Made by a program: the position numbers and the translations under genes. Shown piece by piece: positions 1-6,086 of a stretch of 6,209 bases of DNA; position 1 is the first letter of the stretch; every line of letters starts with the position of its first letter. The notes below the pieces were generated by a model. That model worked only from the letters and a program-made list of their open reading frames with translations. It was not told the origin of the DNA and did not search any database. The stretch comes from Bacteroidota bacterium (GTDB lineage Bacteria; Bacteroidota; Bacteroidia; Chitinophagales; Chitinophagaceae): positions 1 to 6,209 of the forward strand of contig CANHNT010000121.1 of NCBI GenBank assembly GCA_947461985.1. The letters are read 5' to 3'.

Positions 1-1002
1 AAAACAACCCAACAAACCAAGCACTAAAAAAAACAATACATCAAAATAGATCAAACATTTTTTCATGGGTGAAAATGAAATAATCAGCACTCCTAAAAGC
101 AATAACCAAGCATATAATTTGGGTTCATTGGTTGTAGAGTTACTGTTATTTTTTTCGGGTAATAGCTGCGTAGTTTCTTTTACAATGGGACTTCCATCTA
201 ATGTAGAAACAGCAAATGCGCGCATTAAATAATCTGGCAAAAAAGTAGATTGTTCATTCGTCATTTTATCATCTACTCGATTACTCAATAATAGATTAAT
301 GCCTAATCGCTCCCAATGAATATTACGCTCATAATAATTTAAAACAGTTCTAAACGACATGCTATCATCGGCAATAATATGACCTAGCCGAAAGCGGTTT
401 CCAAACGTTTGGGAGAAAACATCTTTCAACCGAGTAGAGCAATTATCAAACAAAAAATCATATTTATAATATTTGTTTTCTTCTTTTAAATTGTTGATTA
501 AATACTCATTGACCGCTTTTGCATCAGCAGGATTTAAATTTAAAACTTGCTCATAAACACTTCTGCCATCTTGCAAATACATATTCATGAAACCTTGAAA
601 TTGTTCATCATTTACATAGTATAATAATTTCCCTCTGGTAAATTTTAGATAAAAATCAGGGTCTCCAAAATTGAATGTTCCATAATTATACACCACATCG
701 GTTCCTCTTAAAAAATCAACTACACGAATTGCGGAATGCCCATAAACCGAATATAAATCTTCTCCAGAACCACAAGTGAGTAAGCTAATTTTTAGTTGTG
801 TTGTATTCGATGAAAGGGCTCCGTTTTGTAACGAATCAGATGGCAGTTGGCAATTAGCAGTTGATACAAATGAAAATATTAAAACTATTAAGGAATACAA
901 ACCAGCCTTTACTAAATGCAACCCACCACTAGCCCCTCCTAGGAGGGGAAGATGAAGCCTTTTGTTTGTTTTTCGTTTTTTTGTTTTCATTAAAATGCTC
1001 AT
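1..1002 (-). CDS. DUF4105 / Lnb-type periplasmic cysteine acyltransferase-like protein, C-terminus cut off by window edge
   Basis: The frame is open from an ATG at 1002 to the left edge, giving 334 residues with no stop, so the 3' end is missing. The N-terminus is a Lys/Arg-rich stretch (residues 6-15), a repeat-derived segment (about 16-31), then a hydrophobic helix (about 35-49) with a plausible signal-peptidase site after Ala49. The family core follows: YGHS with His89, a GDPDFYLKF segment (113-121), and DNCST with Cys188. His and Cys are the residues expected of a cysteine hydrolase/acyltransferase site. Two hydrophobic helices follow (about 297-311 and 317-333), giving a periplasmic domain plus C-terminal membrane part. 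DUF4105 includes Lnb, the Bacteroides lipoprotein N-acyltransferase, so N-acylation of outer-membrane lipoproteins is the best guess; exact orthology is inference. AAGGA lies 4 bases before the ATG at 1002, favouring it over the ATG at 990. It is 66 bases downstream of guaB and may be co-transcribed. Confidence 0.8.
   Translation of the reverse strand, partial: MSILMKTKKRKTNKRLHLPLLGGASGGLHLVKAGLYSLIVLIFSFVSTANCQLPSDSLQNGALSSNTTQLKISLLTCGSGEDLYSVYGHSAIRVVDFLRGTDVVYNYGTFNFGDPDFYLKFTRGKLLYYVNDEQFQGFMNMYLQDGRSVYEQVLNLNPADAKAVNEYLINNLKEENKYYKYDFLFDNCSTRLKDVFSQTFGNRFRLGHIIADDSMSFRTVLNYYERNIHWERLGINLLLSNRVDDKMTNEQSTFLPDYLMRAFAVSTLDGSPIVKETTQLLPEKNNSNSTTNEPKLYAWLLLLGVLIISFSPMKKCLIYFDVLFFLVLGLLGCF
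915..957 (-). repeat. GC-rich palindromic repeat copy A, in frame inside the DUF4105 leader
   Basis: The core is a perfect 16-base palindrome, CCCCTCCTAGGAGGGG, at 933-948. Reading along the minus strand it is followed by a GGTGGG tail (about 922-927). It stands out as GC-rich in AT-rich surroundings. The coding frame passes through it without a stop and yields the Leu/Gly-rich stretch LPLLGGASGG (residues 18-27) between the basic start and the hydrophobic helix of the signal sequence. The palindrome starts at codon position 1. It resembles copies B (1045-1067) and C (4592-4614). The outer limits are approximate. Confidence 0.75.
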
Positions 1003-1044
1003 AAAATCCTTACCCAATTTTCAACTATATTTTCGTTTTCAGAA

Positions 1045-1067
1045 CCCTCCTTTGGAGGTCAGGGTGG
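1045..1067 (+). repeat. GC-rich palindromic repeat copy B, intergenic
   Basis: Contains CCTCC-TTT-GGAGG (1046-1058) followed by an AGGGTGG tail (1061-1067), the same arrangement as copies A and C but in the opposite orientation. It fills part of the 66-base gap and ends one base before the guaB stop codon (1069-1071). It can form a 5-bp hairpin, but there is no T-run on either side, so it is not an intrinsic terminator. The guaB C-terminus (PNYSR) looks normal, so the repeat lies just outside the gene. Confidence 0.7.
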
Positions 1068-1068
1068 A

Positions 1069-2535
1069 TTATCTTGAATAATTCGGAGATTCTTTAGTTA
1101 CGACTACATCATGTGCATGACTTTCTCTCATACCTGCATTGGTAATTCGCACAAATTTTGCATTTTGTAATGTTTTAATATCTTTTGCACCACAGTAACC
1201 CATACCAGCTCTTAACCCACCAATAAATTGATGAACCACTTCATTCAGCGTTCCTTTGTAAGGCACACGTCCAACAATTCCTTCAGGTACTAATTTTTTA
1301 ATATCATCTTCTACATCTTGAAAATAGCGGTCTTTACTGCCTTCTTGCATCGCTTCTACACTGCCCATTCCTCTGTAAGATTTGAATTTTCTTCCTTCAA
1401 AAATTATGGTTTCACCCGGACTTTCATCTACTCCAGCAAATACAGAACCAGCCATAACGGTTGATGCACCTGCTACTAAAGCTTTCACTAAATCGCCCGT
1501 ATATCGAATCCCACCATCTGCAATAACAGGAATGCCGGTTCCTCTCAAGGCTTGAGCAGCATCCATAATAGCCGTTAATTGTGGAGCACCAGCACCCGTA
1601 ACGATACGAGTGGTACAAATAGAACCCGGACCAACCCCTACTTTCACCGCATCAGCACCTGCTTCTGCCAATGCTTTTGCGCCTTCTGCAGTGGCTACAT
1701 TTCCTGCAATGACTTGTAAATTTTTATATGCTTTTTTAACTTTTTTTACCGCTTCTAAAACCCCTTTTGAATGCCCATGTGCCGAGTCTAACGTCACCAC
1801 ATCAACACCTGTGTTCACCAATGCCTCTACTCTATCTAAAATATCGGCTGTAATTCCAATGGCTGCTCCTACCACTAATCTTCCCATCGCATCTTTGTTC
1901 GCATTTGGGTGACTTTTATATTGAATGACATCTCTGTAAGTAATTAAACCTATTAAGACATTATTTTTATCGACAATGGGAAGTTTTTCTATTTTGTGCT
2001 GTTGTAAAATGGCTTCTGCTTTTTTCAAATCAGTTCCTGCCATTGCCGTTACTAATTTCCCTTTCGACATGACATCAGATACTTTTTGTTTGATATTTTT
2101 TTCAAAACGCAAATCTCTGTTTGTTAAAATGCCTACTAATTTGTGCTTGCTGTCAACAATTGGAATTCCTCCAATTTTATTTTCTTTCATGATGCGCAAT
2201 GCATCGCCAATGGTCGCATCCGGATGTAATGTAATCGGGTCAACGATTAAACCACTTTCACTTCGTTTTACTTTACGAACCATTTCTGCTTGACGCTCAA
2301 TAGACATATTTTTATGCAAAATCCCAATACCTCCAGCTCTTGCTAATGCAATGGCTAGTTCCACTTCTGTCACGGTATCCATGGCAGCAGAGATTAAGGG
2401 TATATTAATTTTTAATTTTTTTGTGAGTTGAGAGGTAATATTTACCTCCCTTGGTAAAACCTCAGAATACGCAGGAACTAATAATACATCATCAAATGTT
2501 AATCCCTCTTTTACGATTTTAGATTGTGTAGCCAT
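1069..2535 (-). CDS. guaB: Inosine-5'-monophosphate dehydrogenase (IMPDH)
   Basis: Catalyses NAD-dependent oxidation of IMP to XMP, the committed step of GMP synthesis, in the cytoplasm, normally as a tetramer. The 488-residue protein has the standard layout. The barrel starts with GLTFDDVLLVPAYSEVLP (11-28). A two-CBS insert (about 97-205) has paired GIPIVD and KLPIVD segments. The barrel then resumes with DSAHGHS (250-256), GNVAT (278-282) and the catalytic loop GSICTTR (304-310) with Cys307. IADGG (338-342) follows, and the mobile flap carries Arg403-Tyr404 and PEGI with Glu418. All expected catalytic residues are present. The frame can be extended two codons to a TTG at 2541, but the ATG at 2535 gives the conserved MATQSKI-type start and is chosen. 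A TATATTTG box ends only 3 bases before that ATG. The gene lies 82-88 bases downstream of the membrane-protein gene and 66 bases before the DUF4105 gene. Confidence 0.97.
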   Translation of the reverse strand: MATQSKIVKEGLTFDDVLLVPAYSEVLPREVNITSQLTKKLKINIPLISAAMDTVTEVELAIALARAGGIGILHKNMSIERQAEMVRKVKRSESGLIVDPITLHPDATIGDALRIMKENKIGGIPIVDSKHKLVGILTNRDLRFEKNIKQKVSDVMSKGKLVTAMAGTDLKKAEAILQQHKIEKLPIVDKNNVLIGLITYRDVIQYKSHPNANKDAMGRLVVGAAIGITADILDRVEALVNTGVDVVTLDSAHGHSKGVLEAVKKVKKAYKNLQVIAGNVATAEGAKALAEAGADAVKVGVGPGSICTTRIVTGAGAPQLTAIMDAAQALRGTGIPVIADGGIRYTGDLVKALVAGASTVMAGSVFAGVDESPGETIIFEGRKFKSYRGMGSVEAMQEGSKDRYFQDVEDDIKKLVPEGIVGRVPYKGTLNEVVHQFIGGLRAGMGYCGAKDIKTLQNAKFVRITNAGMRESHAHDVVVTKESPNYSR

Positions 2536-2538
2536 GCG

Positions 2539-2546
2539 CAAATATA
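2539..2546 (-). promoter_or_regulatory. Candidate guaB promoter -7 box (TATATTTG)
   Basis: On the minus strand TATATTTG matches the Bacteroidota -7 consensus TAnnTTTG exactly, and is followed by CGC and the guaB ATG. Transcription starting a few bases downstream would give a leaderless or nearly leaderless mRNA. The upstream TTG element is not convincing: 19 bases upstream there is only TTC. AT-rich sequence gives such boxes by chance, so support is moderate. Confidence 0.4.
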
Positions 2547-2550
2547 ATTA

Positions 2551-2593
2551 TGAATTATTAATTATGAATTATTAATTACGAATTACGTAATCG
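2551..2593. repeat. 14-bp AT-rich tandem repeat with adjoining palindrome, upstream of guaB
   Basis: TGAATTATTAATTA occurs twice in perfect tandem (2551-2564, 2565-2578), with partial units on both sides. It ends in a degenerate stretch containing the perfect 10-base palindrome ATTACGTAAT (2582-2591). The array covers where the -33 region and upstream element of the guaB promoter would be. Copy-number change or protein binding could affect guaB expression, but nothing in the sequence proves this. Confidence 0.7.
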
Positions 2594-2623
2594 AAAGCTA
2601 TTTTATTCAAAAATATAATATTT

Positions 2624-3961
2624 TCATAACGAAGATGACCCAATTTTCTTTTTACTAAAAAATAGCATAATTGATATCAATAACATTGGCATCCAGATAA
2701 CATTAAATCGATCGCCTTGAAAATAAGAAATACCAGATGTTATGAAACAATAATCGCAATAAAAAAGTATAATAAAACTTAATAAAGTAGCACTATTTAC
2801 TTCTATTTTCTTTCCAAAAATTTTAATTAAAAGAAAAATATTGAATAATAGCATTGCAACCACAAATAACATATTCCAAATTCGAGTGTAATCAAACAAT
2901 CGTTTTCTACTCTCTTTATTGATAATTTTATTTTCTGGCATATCTCTAATAAATGTATTTCCAGTATGGAAATTATTTACTAAGTTTTCTGCAAATGCTA
3001 AAATAAAATTGAACGTATGGTTTTTTATTAAATCGGATGTTTCGTTTTTTACAATTTCATGATTGATTTTAAACACTTTGTCAGCATCCATTTTTTCTAG
3101 TTTCATAAATAATAAACGATCTCTTTCACCCATTAAATAGAGTTTATCTTTCCCTTGCAATTTTGCTACAATGGCTGTGTTCAAGTATCTGTACATTGTT
3201 ACATCATCTATAAAAGAGATTTTGTACAAGCCATATTGTTGCTTCATTTTATAGGCTTGAAAACCTATTATTGTAAAAAATATGACTCCGGAAAAAATGA
3301 ATGCAAGCCAGTTTTTTTTCTTGACAATAAAATATAAACATAAAATAATTCCAAAAATTATATTGAAATACAACATCCCTGGTCTAAATAAAGTAGCAAT
3401 ACAAATTGCTAAAAATGACACTAATAAATACGCTGATTGTTGTTTAAAAAAATATAAATGAATACAATAAAATGACCCAACCATGAAAAATAAAAATCCG
3501 ATTTCAGTCATTACATGAAATGCAAAAACGACATATGTAATATTGATCATTAAAAGCAATACTGCCCAAAATGCTTTTCTGTCGTTGGAATAAAAAGCAA
3601 TGATTTTATAAATAAATTGAAATGAAACTACGAGTAAAATATTTTGAACAATATACACAAACCAAAAAAAAGCTGGTGTCAACTTAAACAAGGTATAAGG
3701 AAATGCTAAAAAACCAGCATATCCAAAACAACGTAAAGAATGGGCTTTCATGCCATTCAGCATCAACTTTGCAGCATCAACATAAGAGTAAGTATCAAAC
3801 GATTTGTGATATTCTACATCGGTTAAATGAAAAATACCCAACGTATAATTACAAAATAATACGCTTGCTACATAAACAAAAAACAGGATTGAGAAATGCT
3901 TTTTCAATCCTGTAAATTTATAAAAAGAAATTAGATTACTATTTTTATTTATGCAACGCAT
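2624..3961 (-). CDS. Polytopic membrane protein, probable GT-C-type glycosyltransferase
   Basis: A 445-residue protein with about 10 predicted membrane helices (near 23-43, 82-97, 98-120, 130-149, 152-171, 176-194, 197-213, 218-236, 361-381, 391-409, 420-436) and one large hydrophilic segment (about 237-357). The first outside loop has DTYSYVDAAKLMLNG (56-70) followed by RCFGYAGFLAFP (77-88). This resembles the acidic first loop and 'R-x-PGYP' segment of GT39/ArnT-like enzymes that move sugars from lipid-phosphate donors. E153 after the fourth helix, RPGM (193-196), and GDRF before the last helix (416-419) fit the same pattern. Asp56 is the candidate catalytic residue. The family call is by motif resemblance only; O-antigen polymerase-like or uncharacterised membrane proteins remain possible. 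The ATG at 3961 lies inside the glyS end (17-base overlap), suggesting translational coupling. The gene is visibly more AT-rich than its neighbours. The stop is TGA at 2624-2626. Confidence 0.85.
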   Translation of the reverse strand: MRCINKNSNLISFYKFTGLKKHFSILFFVYVASVLFCNYTLGIFHLTDVEYHKSFDTYSYVDAAKLMLNGMKAHSLRCFGYAGFLAFPYTLFKLTPAFFWFVYIVQNILLVVSFQFIYKIIAFYSNDRKAFWAVLLLMINITYVVFAFHVMTEIGFLFFMVGSFYCIHLYFFKQQSAYLLVSFLAICIATLFRPGMLYFNIIFGIILCLYFIVKKKNWLAFIFSGVIFFTIIGFQAYKMKQQYGLYKISFIDDVTMYRYLNTAIVAKLQGKDKLYLMGERDRLLFMKLEKMDADKVFKINHEIVKNETSDLIKNHTFNFILAFAENLVNNFHTGNTFIRDMPENKIINKESRKRLFDYTRIWNMLFVVAMLLFNIFLLIKIFGKKIEVNSATLLSFIILFYCDYCFITSGISYFQGDRFNVIWMPMLLISIMLFFSKKKIGSSSL

Positions 3962-5405
3962 TCAAAACGATACCTTTCACATCACTTAATAAAACACGTT
4001 CTTGTTCCATACTGTCTCTGTAGCGAATGGTAACCGTTCCGTCTTCTTTTGTTTGATGATCAACAGTCACACAGAAAGGTGTTCCTAAAGCGTCCATTCG
4101 TCTGTAACGCTTACCAATGCTATCTTTTTCTTCATAAAAACAAAGGAAACTATCCCGACATTCGTTCATTAAATCTTTCGCTATTTCAGCCAACCCATCT
4201 TTTTTCATCAATGGCAAAACAGCTAATTTAATCGGTGCAATTTTAATAGGGAATTTCAATACAACACGTGAATCTTGTTTTTCTGGTGTGCTTAAATCTT
4301 CTTCTTGATACGCATGAGCTAATGCACTTAAAATCGTTCTGTCCAAACCAACTGAAGTTTCTACAACGTATGGGATGTAGTTGCCATAAGGTTTTCCTGT
4401 GGCTTCATCAATATCATTATCGAAATATTGCATTTTCTTTTTGCTATATAATTGATGTTGCGTTAAATCAAAATCAGTTCGAGAATGAATACCTTCTAAC
4501 TCTTTAAAACCCATTGGGAAATCAAATTCAATATCACAAGCAGCATCTGCATAGTGAGCCAATTTTACATGGTCATGAAAACGATATTTCGCCTCCCTCC
4601 CCTCCAAAGGAGGGAATAAAGATAAATGCCAATTCATTCTCACATTTTTCCAATGCTCATACCATTCTTTTTGAGTGCCAGGGCGAACAAAAAACTGCAT
4701 TTCCATTTGTTCAAATTCTCTCATCCGAAAAATAAAACCTCGAGCAACGATTTCGTTTCTAAATGCTTTCCCAATTTGTGCAATACCAAAAGGTATTTTC
4801 ATGCGACCTGTTTTTTGCACGTTCAAGAAGTTCACAAAAATTCCTTGTGCTGTTTCAGGACGTAAATAAATCGTATCGCTTTCTTCTGCTACCGAACCAA
4901 CTTGTGTGCTAAACATGAGGTTAAACTGACGAACATCCGTCCAGTTGCAAGTGCCACTCACAGCGCATTTCATTTGGTTGTCTACAATTAATTGTTTTAA
5001 ACCTGCAAAATCATCTGCTGCTAACAAAGCATCCATTTTAGCTAAAATCTCTTTGCCTTTTTCTGACATCTCTTCTACAAATCCTTCAATTAAATGATCA
5101 ACACGATACCGTTTTTTACTATCCAAATTGTCAATCATTGGATCGCTAAAATTATCTACATGTCCACTGGCTTTCCAAATGGTTGGATGCATAAAAATAG
5201 CAGAATCAATCCCTACAATATTTTCATTCATATACACCATTGATTTCCACCAAAGGTCTTTGATATTCTTTTTCAATTCTACACCCCATTGACCATAATC
5301 ATAAACAGCACTTAAGCCGTCATAAACTTCACTGGATGGGAAAATAAATCCATATTCTTTACAATGCGCTATAATAGCCGGTAAATTATTTTGTTCTGTT
5401 GCCAT
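3945..5405 (-). CDS. glyS: Glycyl-tRNA synthetase (dimeric, class II)
   Basis: Charges tRNA-Gly with glycine using ATP, in the cytoplasm. The 486-residue chain is the single-chain homodimeric type, not the alpha/beta tetramer. It starts MATEQNNLPAIIAHCKEYGF, and YDGLSAVYDYGQWGVELK (28-45) marks the class II catalytic start. RPETAQG (182-188), motif 2 FRNE with FRMREFEQMEMQFF (215-239), EGIHSRTDFDL (304-314) and motif 3 GLDRT (353-357) are all present. The C-terminal anticodon-binding domain spans about 385-480. Odd feature: where relatives have a short loop before YRFHDH, this protein has FPPLEGREA (264-272), encoded by palindromic repeat copy C. No stop or frame change results and all motifs are intact, so the enzyme is probably active. 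A weak TATCTTCG box (5412-5419) lies 6 bases before the ATG, preceded by a 7-bp tandem repeat. The next gene overlaps its 3' end. Some groups use the symbol glyQS. Confidence 0.96.
   Translation of the reverse strand: MATEQNNLPAIIAHCKEYGFIFPSSEVYDGLSAVYDYGQWGVELKKNIKDLWWKSMVYMNENIVGIDSAIFMHPTIWKASGHVDNFSDPMIDNLDSKKRYRVDHLIEGFVEEMSEKGKEILAKMDALLAADDFAGLKQLIVDNQMKCAVSGTCNWTDVRQFNLMFSTQVGSVAEESDTIYLRPETAQGIFVNFLNVQKTGRMKIPFGIAQIGKAFRNEIVARGFIFRMREFEQMEMQFFVRPGTQKEWYEHWKNVRMNWHLSLFPPLEGREAKYRFHDHVKLAHYADAACDIEFDFPMGFKELEGIHSRTDFDLTQHQLYSKKKMQYFDNDIDEATGKPYGNYIPYVVETSVGLDRTILSALAHAYQEEDLSTPEKQDSRVVLKFPIKIAPIKLAVLPLMKKDGLAEIAKDLMNECRDSFLCFYEEKDSIGKRYRRMDALGTPFCVTVDHQTKEDGTVTIRYRDSMEQERVLLSDVKGIVLNALHK
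4592..4614 (-). repeat. GC-rich palindromic repeat copy C, in frame inside glyS
   Basis: On the minus strand it reads CCCTCC-TTT-GGAGGG (4600-4614) and then a GGAGG tail (4592-4596). This is the same palindrome-plus-G-rich-tail arrangement as copies A and B. It encodes FPPLEGREA, GlyRS residues 264-272, immediately before the conserved YRFHDH segment. The 7-mer CCCTCCT begins at codon position 3 here but at position 2 in copy A, so the element is tolerated in two reading frames. Confidence 0.75.
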
Positions 5406-5424
5406 AAGTTGCGAAGATAGTAAG

Positions 5425-5455
5425 AGATGTTAGATGTTAGATGTTAGATGTTAGA
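5425..5455. repeat. 7-bp tandem repeat (AGATGTT x4) upstream of glyS
   Basis: Four perfect copies of AGATGTT (5425-5452) plus a partial AGA. It lies 20 bases upstream of the glyS start, in the promoter or leader region of that gene (read as TAACATC on the minus strand). The unit is not a multiple that affects coding, but slippage would change promoter spacing or leader length. Confidence 0.85.
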
Positions 5456-5505
5456 ATTTTTTTGGAAGTCGAAGTCATTTTCTTTATGCATCGAATTTGC
5501 GCCTG

Positions 5506-5520
5506 TTCCGCTATTCGGAA
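5506..5520. other. Small inverted repeat in the divergent glyS / DUF6122 spacer
   Basis: TTCCG-CTATT-CGGAA forms a 5-bp stem with a 5-base loop, in a locally GC-richer patch of the 203-base spacer between two divergent genes. It is not followed by a T-run, so it is not a terminator. It may be part of a dispersed repeat or a protein-binding site; the sequence alone does not decide. Confidence 0.3.
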
Positions 5521-5561
5521 TCACACATTGAGACGACATTTTCATTCTTCAACGATTAATG

Positions 5562-5592
5562 TTGTAAAATCAATAATTTAATATAAAATTTG
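5562..5592 (+). promoter_or_regulatory. Candidate promoter of the DUF6122-like gene
   Basis: TTG at 5562-5564, a 20-base spacer, then AAAATTTG (5585-5592), which matches TAnnTTTG at 7 of 8 positions (A for the first T). The box ends 16 bases before the ATG at 5609, implying a short leader of roughly 10 bases. No Shine-Dalgarno sequence is visible, as is usual in Bacteroidota. Confidence 0.4.
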
Positions 5593-5608
5593 TATTTCAA
5601 TATCAAGA

Positions 5609-5959
5609 ATGCCATCACACGAAACTCTAAAAATACTACAACCAATCTTTCATTATGGATTGCATTTTTTCTTTCCAGGATTATTGGCTTGGTTCTTTTT
5701 TAAAAGTGATTGGAAAAAAGCTTGGTTCATTATGATTGCTACCATGCTTGTCGATTTAGATCATTTATTAGCAACCCCTATTTTTGACCCCACTCGTTGT
5801 AGCATTGGTTTTCATGTATTACATTCTTATGTAGCCATTGGCATTTATTTCATATTACTTTTCGTACCTAAAACTCGACTAATTGCTGTGGGTTTGCTTT
5901 TTCACATGCTTGTTGATTGGCAAGATTATTTGTGGAGTCATTATTTATTGAATAGTTAA
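5609..5959 (+). CDS. Small DUF6122-like integral membrane protein with His/Asp-rich motifs
   Basis: A 116-residue protein with three or four hydrophobic helices (about 18-32, 36-52, 69-87, 90-105). Conserved-looking polar residues sit in or next to the helices: His15 and His19, DLDHLLA (49-55), FDPTRCS (59-65), His69 and His72, and FHMLVDWQDYLW (98-109). This fits my memory of DUF6122, a Bacteroidota family of about this length with no known function. The H/D pattern, particularly DLDH and H-x3-D, loosely recalls membrane metal-dependent hydrolases of the YdjM type, so a metal site is an inference. The ATG at 5609 is the first start in frame, directly after a plausible promoter. It is transcribed divergently from glyS. 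Its TAA stop (5957-5959) overlaps the stop of an opposing gene remnant. Confidence 0.85.
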   Translation: MPSHETLKILQPIFHYGLHFFFPGLLAWFFFKSDWKKAWFIMIATMLVDLDHLLATPIFDPTRCSIGFHVLHSYVAIGIYFILLFVPKTRLIAVGLLFHMLVDWQDYLWSHYLLNS

Positions 5960-6081
5960 ATATCCTTTGGAATAAGTTCAGTAAAGTTGATTCGTTGAAT
6001 GGTGCTAATTCCAAATAACGGAACAAGCGCTTTGTTGTCGATGATTATTGAAAATGTCCTCGACCATAAAAAAATGCATAT
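5956..6081 (-). pseudogene. Apparent 3' remnant of an unidentified gene (41 codons, no start)
   Basis: The minus strand is open from 6081 to a TAA at 5956-5958. It encodes a protein-like tail ending FGISTIQRINFTELIPKDI with ordinary amino-acid composition. There is no ATG in this frame and a TAA stop lies just upstream (6082-6084). A run of seven T (minus strand) lies near its start at 6068-6074, where a frameshift could have separated it from a former upstream part. The stop overlaps the DUF6122 stop by two bases, as is common for real convergent genes. I do not recognise the protein. Chance openness over 42 codons is possible. Confidence 0.3.
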
Positions 6082-6086
6082 TTATT

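Noticed and set aside
1045..1067. Hairpin after guaB as an intrinsic terminator
   Set aside because: Stem is only about 5 bp and no T-run follows on either strand.
1610..1912. Open 100-codon frame on the plus strand opposite guaB, and similar ones at 1976-2293 and 1424-1618
   Set aside because: They lie wholly inside a clearly coding guaB, have biased composition typical of antisense frames, and show no domain.
2536..2541. TTG start for guaB adding two residues
   Set aside because: The ATG at 2535 gives the usual IMPDH N-terminus, and the TTG lies inside the -7-like box.
2608..2615. TATTTTTG on the minus strand as an alternative guaB promoter
   Set aside because: It fits TAnnTTTG, but the nearest upstream TTG is 25 bases away, too far, and the region is so AT-rich that chance matches are likely.
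4514..4735. Open plus-strand frames opposite glyS, one containing a Pro-rich stretch
   Set aside because: The Pro-rich part is only the reverse reading of repeat copy C; glyS accounts for the region.
5425..5455. CRISPR array
   Set aside because: Units are 7 bp in direct contact with no spacers; this is a simple tandem repeat.
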